Positions 30,433-34,246 of a stretch of 34,246 nt of DNA are shown here, one piece after another (the stretch's first letter is position 1; each line of letters starts with the position of its first letter). Made by a program: the position numbers and the translations under genes. The notes under the pieces were generated by a model. It worked only from the letters and a program-made list of their open reading frames with translations, was not told the origin of the DNA and did no database searches. Location: positions 1-34,246 of the IMG/VR virus record IMGVR_UViG_3300036852_000133; one strand, written 5' to 3'. Origin of the DNA: a virus.

Positions 30433-31021
30433 TTCTAGCTCCAGTAGGCTGATATTTTTTGATATCGCGCATGCGATTGCGCCAAGTGGCTTTCCAGTTG
30501 AGCTTGACGCCCTTGGAGCCAGCAACGCTTGACCAGTAATCAATGAATTGAGGCGTCTCGGCTTCCACGATTTCCGGTGGAATTCCCAAGGACGCGGCAA
30601 ACGCGCGGTCTCCGTCGTCAATTGCGAAGTCCGGTGGAATTCTTGTCCCGCGCGCAATCCTCTTACTTTCTTTCTTTTCCTTAACTTCTTCTTTAACTTC
30701 CTTATTGGAAGCACCTTCTTTACTACTAAGTATACTAGCCACGTCCGGTGGATTCCGGTGGATTCCGGTGGAATGTCCGGTGGACACAGGTGGACATCCG
30801 GTGGAATTTGCGGACATGCGTTGCCGCCTTTTCCGTTCCCTGTCCCATGCACGGCGCTTGTCGATAGTCGAAGTGTCCACCGGACGGACATTCTCCTGTC
30901 CGGTGGAAACGGCCCTCGCCGCCATCGCCTCTTCGAGTGTCGCAACTGCGCTGACAATCAATTCCACCGGAATTCCCTTGCCGTGCATTTCAGCAATCAT
31001 GTTTGCAATCGGAGTTTTCAA
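30134..31021 (-). CDS. Replication protein, DnaT-like C-terminal domain, contains iteron cluster (295 aa)
   Basis: N-terminal helix (ANMIAEMHGKGIPVELIVSAVATL), charged RRAWDRERKRRQRMS at 57-70, a low-complexity stretch (72-125) encoded by iterons and an AT-rich tract, then RIPPDFAIDDGDRAFAASLG ... QFIDYWSS ... WKATWRNRM (127-184), a pattern found in phage replisome-organiser proteins related to the DnaT-type DNA-binding domain. Start overlaps the GapR gene stop (ATGA). The origin inside it (see 30573-30971) is the expected binding target, as lambda O binds ori inside its own gene. Role is inferred. Confidence 0.72.
   Translation of the reverse strand: MKTPIANMIAEMHGKGIPVELIVSAVATLEEAMAARAVSTGQENVRPVDTSTIDKRRAWDRERKRRQRMSANSTGCPPVSTGHSTGIHRNPPDVASILSSKEGASNKEVKEEVKEKKESKRIARGTRIPPDFAIDDGDRAFAASLGIPPEIVEAETPQFIDYWSSVAGSKGVKLNWKATWRNRMRDIKKYQPTGARNGQRTGNPRTTGHAAIFAAGLRAARKIVGDGEMAGPADEGEFSFGNWAVGGRPKAPDEPAGRDSAGDNRCKSGSEGVLEGEIIAPDKPHVGISSGWKHH
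30573..30971. repeat. Iteron cluster with AT-rich tract, probable phage replication origin
   Basis: Ten perfect copies of TCCGGTGGA: direct at 30573, 30630, 30744, 30754, 30764, 30776, 30797 and 30899, inverted (TCCACCGGA) at 30876 and 30963, plus a degenerate copy at 30786. Three neighbouring copies are exactly ten bases apart. A tract at 30661-30740 is 26/80 G+C, far below its surroundings. Iterons next to an easily melted region inside a replication gene form the classical phage origin. Function not tested. Confidence 0.65.
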
Positions 31022-31266
31022 CCCGCCATCCCCAACGCATGCATGTAGCTAGCGAGAATGGCTTCAGCCTCCGCACGCTTGTTCTGGTCCTGCCGGCGTA
31101 TGGCAACGACCTTCCGAATTATCTTCACGTCCAGGCCGTTAGATTTGGCCTCCTGGTAGATTTCCTTGATGCCCTCGGCAATCTCTGCCTTGGAGGCTTC
31201 TTCGCGCTCTACGCGCTCTACAATCGATTTAAGCTGGCTGTTGTCGCCTATTGTCGGCTCGGGCAT
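31018..31266 (-). CDS. GapR-family (DUF2312) nucleoid-associated protein (82 aa)
   Basis: Matches the alphaproteobacterial GapR family: LKSIVERVEREEASKAEIAEGIKEIYQEAKSNGLDVKIIRKVVAIRRQDQNKRAEAEAILASYMHALGM, including the charged EE-K--IAE-IKE-Y-EAK-NG-D-K-IRK helix and terminal YMHALGM. Cellular GapR binds overtwisted DNA and helps chromosome replication. A phage copy in the replication operon, directly before a replication gene, may open or constrain phage DNA or interfere with the host protein. Length is normal for the family. Family identification is strong; role is inference. Confidence 0.92.
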   Translation of the reverse strand: MPEPTIGDNSQLKSIVERVEREEASKAEIAEGIKEIYQEAKSNGLDVKIIRKVVAIRRQDQNKRAEAEAILASYMHALGMAG

Positions 31267-31444
31267 TTGCGTCCTCGGTTTGGGGTTTATGGGAACGCAG
31301 CGGATACACAGGCATCTTGTTGCTCAGCCATTCGATCCAGGAATGGTTGGGCTTGTCGAAATCGGGCATGATGTAGGCCCAGCCGCAGCGGTAGTAGCGA
31401 TCAAGCTTGTTGGTCGGGACGGACTGGCGAAGGGGATCTGTCAT
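31229..31444 (-). CDS. Small hypothetical protein (71 aa)
   Basis: ATG 31444 overlaps the upstream stop (ATGA). RYYRCGWAYIMPDFDKPNHSWIEWLSNKMPVYP looks like a small folded domain with a Trp/Tyr-rich core; the C-terminal 20 residues are polar and overlap the GapR start by 38 bases. Unknown function. Confidence 0.6.
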   Translation of the reverse strand: MTDPLRQSVPTNKLDRYYRCGWAYIMPDFDKPNHSWIEWLSNKMPVYPLRSHKPQTEDANARADNRRQQPA

Positions 31445-31686
31445 CCCGCTGCCCTCTGCATGAACAACGGCGGCGGCTCGATCGCTTCCATGAAGGCCTT
31501 CTCGTCCAAGACGAAACGATGGTCATCATCGATCCACTTGCGCGCGCCGATGAATATTTCATGGATGTGATCGGTAGCGCCGGCATCATCTGCTGCGACT
31601 GTCACGGCCGTTGCTGATGCCGGCGCCATCTCTGCCGGGGGCTGGCTTTCGGCAGAAAGGAATGGGGATTGGGGAATATCGGTCAT
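31441..31686 (-). CDS. Small hypothetical protein (81 aa)
   Basis: Start ATG 31686 in an ATGA overlap with the GcrA-like gene. N-terminal 40 residues are Ala/Pro-rich and disordered; the rest (DHIHEIFIGARKWIDDDHRFVLDEKAFMEAIEPPPLF) is a compact charged segment. A longer upstream frame is a shadow of the GcrA-like gene. Function unknown. Confidence 0.6.
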   Translation of the reverse strand: MTDIPQSPFLSAESQPPAEMAPASATAVTVAADDAGATDHIHEIFIGARKWIDDDHRFVLDEKAFMEAIEPPPLFMQRAAG

Positions 31687-32204
31687 CGGGCATTCTCCAA
31701 AAGCGCGCGGCGGAAATTGATGCCACGCATCCTGCGGGCTCGGGCGTTGGTGACGGCTTCGCTGTTCGTGCGGGCACGCATCTTGGTAAGGTGGAAATGC
31801 TCGGTGCAGTAGGAGCCGCCATCCGTTACTCGGCCGCAGAATGTGAATTGTGGACCTTCGCCGAATGGATACCGGCAGTCGTTCGGTTCGAGCTGGTCTA
31901 GCGTCAGGTGACGCGGTTCGATCTCGGCGCAGCGAAGCTGGATCTCTTCCACACGCGGGAGCGGCTTGATGGCGGCCGCTCGATCTCGGCCCCGCTTCCG
32001 TTTCTTGGGTGCCGCTTTCACCTTCTGCGGCGCCGCCAATCCAAGGCGGTATCCCTTCCCGCATGCTGCGTTGCGGGAGTAGTTGGTGTTGAACTGTGCA
32101 TTCAGCTCGGCTGCGATTTGAGAAAATGATTTGCCGGTAGCCAACATCGTTGTTAGTGCCTCGGATTGTTCATCCGTCCAGATCGTGTTGACGTGCCCGC
32201 CCAT
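31683..32204 (-). CDS. GcrA-family cell-cycle regulator homologue (173 aa)
   Basis: N-terminal helix-turn-helix WTDEQSEALTTMLATGKSFSQIAAELNAQFNTNYSRNAACGKGYRLGL (split over residues 9-56) is the GcrA DNA-binding pattern (SQIAAEL..., SRNAACGK-RLG). A basic linker (KKRKRGRDR) leads to the C-terminal Cys/His part CRYPFGEGPQF, CGRVTDGGSYCTEHF (Cys110, Cys123, Cys133, His136), like the sigma70-interacting region. Host GcrA activates promoters holding methylated GANTC. The phage protein may redirect or imitate this. It heads a coupled run with three other genes. Confidence 0.9.
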   Translation of the reverse strand: MGGHVNTIWTDEQSEALTTMLATGKSFSQIAAELNAQFNTNYSRNAACGKGYRLGLAAPQKVKAAPKKRKRGRDRAAAIKPLPRVEEIQLRCAEIEPRHLTLDQLEPNDCRYPFGEGPQFTFCGRVTDGGSYCTEHFHLTKMRARTNSEAVTNARARRMRGINFRRALLENAR

Positions 32205-32214
32205 TCAGTTGCCC

Positions 32215-32583
32215 CTAATTCTTGCCCAAAAGAGCCTTAGCCGCCCGCACAGCAGCGTGATCAGGCCCGGTAATTTCCTCGGTAATTCTGATTTCATGTT
32301 CCAGCTTTCGCATTTGTCGTCCGCACTCTGCGCGATAAGCCGCCCTGATGCTCTCGTAGACCGAGATGCTGATTGTCCTCAGTCGGTCCCGGCGATAGCG
32401 AAGCGACCAGAGGAATCCGTAATCAATTCCATACTCTCGTTCGATCTGGCGCATCGCGTTCTCGGTGTCGCCTGGTCCGCGCGCTTTCATGCGCGTAAGG
32501 TCTTTCGACCATCTCTGAGCGGCGTCGATGTAAGCGGCGTCGGACACTGGCAAACCCTTTTTCACCTTTGCAAATCCTTCCAT
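32215..32583 (-). CDS. Hypothetical phage protein (122 aa)
   Basis: First gene of the leftward operon, ATG 32583; no good Shine-Dalgarno is visible. Helical and basic: AAYIDAAQRWSKDLTRMKARGPGDTENAMRQIEREYGIDYGFLWSLRYRRDRLRTISISVYESIRAAYRAECGRQMRKLEHEIR with some similarity in style to phage DNA-binding or DNA-modulation proteins. Divergent from the rightward gene beginning at 32599, only 15 bases apart. Function unknown. Confidence 0.68.
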   Translation of the reverse strand: MEGFAKVKKGLPVSDAAYIDAAQRWSKDLTRMKARGPGDTENAMRQIEREYGIDYGFLWSLRYRRDRLRTISISVYESIRAAYRAECGRQMRKLEHEIRITEEITGPDHAAVRAAKALLGKN

Positions 32584-32598
32584 GATTGATTGCTCGAC

Positions 32599-32838
32599 AT
32601 GGAAAGCAGCAGTTACGCAAACGACAACGAAGAACTCAGCTTTGTGACCCTCGCGGCTGCAACCGCGAATGTCGTCAGATATCTACAGATCGACAAACAG
32701 AAGACAGAAAGCGACGAAGAGCGCAGCAGCAGTGGTGACGACGAGAAGCGCGCTCTCGATCGCCTCGAATTTGTGAACAGGAGGCTCAGAGAGCTCGAAA
32801 GATTTGAGGACCGAGCCAAAGGGAAGAAGAGGATTTGA
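32599..32838 (+). CDS. Small charged rightward protein (79 aa)
   Basis: ATG 32599 (TTG 32590 also possible). The N-terminus ESSSYANDNEELSFVTLAAATANVVRYLQIDKQ is followed by an acidic Ser-rich section and a charged helix (EKRALDRLEFVNRRLRELERFEDRAKGKKR). It is divergent from 32583 with no clear Shine-Dalgarno. An alternative leftward frame over the same bases (32683-32922) is less protein-like except for a hydrophobic end. Function unknown. Confidence 0.45.
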   Translation: MESSSYANDNEELSFVTLAAATANVVRYLQIDKQKTESDEERSSSGDDEKRALDRLEFVNRRLRELERFEDRAKGKKRI

Positions 32839-32866
32839 AACGCGCGGCGTAAATTGCGCGTATGGA

Positions 32867-32905
32867 GAGCCGGGCGATGGTTGACCCCCCGACATCGCCC
32901 GGCTC
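32867..32905. terminator. Perfect 13-bp inverted repeat between convergent small genes
   Basis: GAGCCGGGCGATG (32867-32879) pairs with CATCGCCCGGCTC (32893-32905), loop of 13 bases. It follows the 79-aa rightward gene and faces the 22-aa leftward ORF, so it may be a bidirectional transcription stop. No U-tract follows either arm, so a protein-binding palindrome or Rho-aided stop is equally possible. Confidence 0.5.
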
Positions 32906-32918
32906 GTTCTCCAGTGCG

Positions 32919-32987
32919 TCATTGCGGCACCGCCAGCGTCAGCAGAACGAAAGCCATAAAGAGCACGAAGGCGACGTCGGCTATCAT
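32919..32987 (-). CDS. Tiny membrane peptide (22 aa)
   Basis: ATG 32987 with GTGGAGG about nine bases upstream, an unusually good ribosome-binding site. Product MIADVAFVLFMAFVLLTLAVPQ is one hydrophobic helix. Such peptides occur in phage immunity regions (exclusion or toxin-like), but 22 residues is short and the call depends on the strong site. Its stop overlaps the start of another leftward frame (ATGA at 32922). Confidence 0.35.
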   Translation of the reverse strand: MIADVAFVLFMAFVLLTLAVPQ

Positions 32988-33125
32988 GCTACGGTCCTCC
33001 ACTGTCTCAAACTCGGACACGATGCAGCGCATGGCGGAATCTTGTCGCAGACATGAAAATTTGATTTGCGCAGCGCCAAGGTTGTGTCACTTTGGCCCCC
33101 TCGCCTCTATTGGGGGGTAATACCA

Positions 33126-33752
33126 ATGAACAACGTGGTTCGTTTTCCGCGTGCTCATACGCGCGCCTCTTCATTCCGTGAAATTTCTGGGCGGGCTACT
33201 TCTGAAGGCCATGGCGCTTCCTCTGGCCATCGGTCAGAGAACCAAGTTATCACTTCATCATATTTGCGAGCGGTGAACGTCTTGCCGTCGTCGTCCAAGC
33301 GATCGAAGAAGCGCCAATCCCCGGCGGCCAAGCGCCCCAAGGTTGCCAAGCTGACCGACCGCGCCGCAGCATATGCGGAAGCGCAGGCCATGAGATTTGA
33401 ACGCAGTTCGGATTCCATGGAAATGGAGGATAGTCGGAAAATTCCGACTTCGCAAGATATTTCTGTCGGAAACTTCCGACTGGCCCAACCGGCTGAAAAG
33501 TCGGATAAATCCGCTATGCCTACCCTTGACCAGATACGGCTCACGATCACCAAGGCCCTCGATAAGCAGGGAACTGGCGCCGTTACGGTTGCTCAGGAGC
33601 TCGGGCTGGAGCGGAACCATATAAGGGACTTCCTCAAAGGGGATAAAAACTCCCTCAAAACCGAGGTTATGCTGTCCCTTTCCGAGTATCTCGGCATCCC
33701 CTTCAAAGACTTAGTTATTTCCAAAGAAAAGAAGCTTCGGCGTAGCGCCTAG
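33126..33752 (+). CDS. Cro/CI-like HTH regulator (208 aa; a start at 33516 is possible)
   Basis: The last 78 residues (from ATG 33516) form a Cro/CI-type helix-turn-helix: DQIRLTITKALDK, VTVAQELGLERNHIRDFLKG, MLSLSEYLGIPFKDLV. The longer frame from ATG 33126 adds MNNVVRFPRAHTRASSF and a Ser/Lys-rich, low-order middle that lies antisense to a good leftward frame (33155-33418). Three operators sit in the frame just before 33516, so the real regulator may be the 78-residue form with operators upstream, or the 208-residue form may carry them inside its gene. No protease domain is present, so SOS cleavage is not expected. Confidence 0.65.
   Translation: MNNVVRFPRAHTRASSFREISGRATSEGHGASSGHRSENQVITSSYLRAVNVLPSSSKRSKKRQSPAAKRPKVAKLTDRAAAYAEAQAMRFERSSDSMEMEDSRKIPTSQDISVGNFRLAQPAEKSDKSAMPTLDQIRLTITKALDKQGTGAVTVAQELGLERNHIRDFLKGDKNSLKTEVMLSLSEYLGIPFKDLVISKEKKLRRSA
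33155..33418 (-). CDS. Candidate leftward small regulator or HTH-like protein (87 aa)
   Basis: ATG 33418, antisense to the middle of the 33126-33752 frame. Residues about 14-75 are strongly protein-like: AYAAARSVSLATLGRLAAGDWRFFDRLDDDG, KTFTARKYDEVITWFSDRWPEEAPWPSEVARP. The first part resembles a small helix-turn-helix, and the W-rich end recalls short proteins of Bradyrhizobium-type hosts. If real, it would be divergent from the HTH gene at 33516, with all three operators in the 97 bases between: the lambda OR layout. No Shine-Dalgarno is visible, so this remains uncertain. Confidence 0.45.
   Translation of the reverse strand: MESELRSNLMACASAYAAARSVSLATLGRLAAGDWRFFDRLDDDGKTFTARKYDEVITWFSDRWPEEAPWPSEVARPEISRNEEARV
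33432..33449. promoter_or_regulatory. Operator 1, palindrome
   Basis: AGTCGGAAAATTCCGACT, arms of eight bases perfect apart from the central two. First of three in-frame sites upstream of the HTH segment. Centre-to-centre distance to operator 2 is 32 bases, about three helical turns. Confidence 0.65.
33464..33481. promoter_or_regulatory. Operator 2, palindrome
   Basis: TGTCGGAAACTTCCGACT, seven-base perfect arms GTCGGAA/TTCCGAC. Member of the 33432-33515 triad. Confidence 0.65.
33499..33515. promoter_or_regulatory. Operator 3, imperfect palindrome
   Basis: AGTCGGATAAATCCGCT: left half matches exactly; the right half has lost one base (TCCGCT for TCCGACT). It abuts ATG 33516, so binding here would block translation-proximal transcription of the short HTH gene. 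Confidence 0.5.
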
Positions 33753-33760
33753 AGCAGTAC

Positions 33761-33787
33761 AGCCTCCCCTGAGGCTAAAATTATTTT
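33761..33787 (+). terminator. Terminator-like hairpin after the HTH gene
   Basis: AGCCTC (33761-33766) pairs with GAGGCT (33771-33776), loop CCCT, followed by AAAATTATTTT. Position just after the stop at 33752 fits a rightward intrinsic terminator. The stem is short and the tail is not a pure U-run. Confidence 0.42.
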
Positions 33788-33795
33788 GGCCCTCA

Positions 33796-33813
33796 TGTCG
33801 GATTTTTCCGACT
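33796..33813. promoter_or_regulatory. Operator 4, palindrome
   Basis: TGTCGGATTTTTCCGACT, centre 29 bases before operator 5 and immediately upstream of the -35 hexamer at 33820. Confidence 0.65.
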
Positions 33814-33819
33814 TAGTTA

Positions 33820-33847
33820 TTGACAGTCGGATTTTTCCGACTATGCT
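33820..33847 (+). promoter_or_regulatory. Rightward early promoter (putative)
   Basis: Perfect -35 TTGACA (33820-33825), 16-base spacer, -10-like TATGCT (33842-33847; TAT and final T conserved). It would start a transcript near 33854 leading into the gene at 33875. The spacer is operator 5, so the regulator would occlude RNA polymerase. Confidence 0.65.
33825..33842. promoter_or_regulatory. Operator 5, palindrome in promoter spacer
   Basis: AGTCGGATTTTTCCGACT, differing from operator 4 only in the first base. It spans from the last base of TTGACA to the first of TATGCT, the classical place for repression. Confidence 0.7.
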
Positions 33848-33874
33848 TGCCCCCATCAGATCGGGAGCAACCAC

Positions 33875-34129
33875 ATGGAACAGCGCCGCCGCCATTTCTT
33901 CCCTGAGAATGACTGCACCGTCATCACGGGCCTGTGCCCGAATGGTCAGTACGGCGCGACCCGCGAGGATGAAGACGAAGGTCTGATCCGCGGCTACGGC
34001 CACACCCGCCTCGCCGCGATTGCCGATCTGGTCTGGTCCATCAGCAACACCGAGGAAGAGGAAGAGCGCAACAACGCTGACTTCGAACTCGACCACGCCC
34101 GCGACTATCGCAAGCACGAGGTGGCGTGA
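33875..34129 (+). CDS. First gene of operator-controlled rightward operon (84 aa)
   Basis: ATG 33875 with GGGAG seven bases upstream. EQRRRHFFPENDCTVITGLCPNGQYGATREDEDEGLIRGYGHTRLAAIADLVWSISNTEEEEERNN...: a mixed protein with one beta-rich end and an acidic tail. No known domain. Being the first gene after the operator-controlled promoter, it is an early lytic gene, perhaps a Cro-position or anti-host factor; this is positional inference. Its stop overlaps the next start (TGATG). Confidence 0.7.
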   Translation: MEQRRRHFFPENDCTVITGLCPNGQYGATREDEDEGLIRGYGHTRLAAIADLVWSISNTEEEEERNNADFELDHARDYRKHEVA

Positions 34130-34246
34130 TGTCACCGCGCGATGAAGCCGCTCTCTCCCTCTACCAGTCCACCAAAAGCCAAGACCGTGCGGTGGCAGAG
34201 AGCATGCTTGAGCACTTTTTCAACTTTCCGTCGCGCTCCGATTACG
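34129..34246 (+). CDS. Second gene of rightward operon, truncated by window end
   Basis: ATG 34129 overlaps the previous stop (TGATG) and the frame stays open to the window end (39 codons). MSPRDEAALSLYQSTKSQDRAVAESMLEHFFNFPSRSDY... is helical and hydrophilic at the start. No family can be named from this part. Confidence 0.65.
   Translation, partial: MSPRDEAALSLYQSTKSQDRAVAESMLEHFFNFPSRSDY

Noticed and set aside
30721-30806. Tandem TCCGGTGGA units considered as a simple protein-level repeat
   Set aside because: Copies occur in both orientations and in different reading phases of the gene, so the DNA rather than the peptide is what is repeated.
32683-32922. Leftward 79-codon frame with hydrophobic C-terminus opposite the 32599-32838 gene
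   Set aside because: First half is low-complexity Pro/Ser; the hydrophobic tail is antisense to a Lys/Glu-rich segment. Kept only as an alternative.
1-34246. tRNA genes, CRISPR arrays, insertion sequences, integrase and att sites
   Set aside because: No cloverleaf, regular spaced repeats, transposase or integrase motifs were recognised by eye; the iterons at 30.6-31.0 kb are not CRISPR-like.

Overview
The window is a large part of a temperate, short-tailed (P22-like podovirus architecture) bacteriophage or prophage of an alphaproteobacterium. The phage assignment rests on a contiguous set of terminase large subunit, portal, scaffold, coat, tail-accessory, ejection, fibre, tailspike and lysis genes. 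The host class is inferred from two phage copies of alphaproteobacterial cell-cycle/nucleoid regulators (GapR/DUF2312 and GcrA families), high G+C, and codon and protein style reminiscent of Bradyrhizobium and relatives. No integrase, RNA polymerase, tRNA or rRNA gene is visible, so integration and host junctions are not shown.

Layout. About 1-1279: a cluster of small unknown genes, mostly rightward. About 1337-3724 (leftward): lysis cassette (membrane/coiled-coil proteins, two holin-like proteins, endolysin). 3841-3984: isolated rightward small ORF. 3986-7683 (leftward): tailspike, fibre, collar-domain fibre. 7709-7951: rightward membrane-protein ORF, possible moron. 7851-16316 (leftward): ejection/internal virion proteins, a GNAT, tail-accessory proteins and an HNH homing endonuclease. 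16316-22467: DEDDh exonuclease, virion proteins, a second homing-endonuclease-like gene, coat, scaffold and small connectors. 22464-28678: portal, an SGNH-hydrolase virion protein, a small virion protein and terminase large subunit. 28653-29845: chain of tiny genes. 29842-31021: replication genes with a probable iteron origin. 31018-32583: GapR, two small proteins, GcrA and a hypothetical protein. 32599-34246: immunity/regulatory region, where transcription turns rightward.

How it works together. Five near-identical 17-18 bp palindromes (core GTCGGA-N4-TCCGAC) lie in two groups: three just upstream of a Cro/CI-type HTH coding segment, and two at a strong-looking rightward promoter (TTGACA...TATGCT), one of them filling the -35/-10 spacer. 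This looks like a lambda-type operator system. Leftward, the replication operon appears to carry its own origin: ten perfect copies of a 9-mer plus an AT-rich tract inside a replication gene. Two 15-bp identical motifs, each about 50 bp upstream of a leftward start (structural operon at 27127, lysis operon at 3724), are candidate late promoters; both leaders also contain a hairpin around the ribosome-binding site.

Most notable: the operator array, the iteron origin, the paired GcrA and GapR, the duplicated late-promoter motif, and a virion gene that appears to lack a canonical start codon (perfect Shine-Dalgarno followed by ATC). All function names come from reading protein motifs by eye; no search was run.
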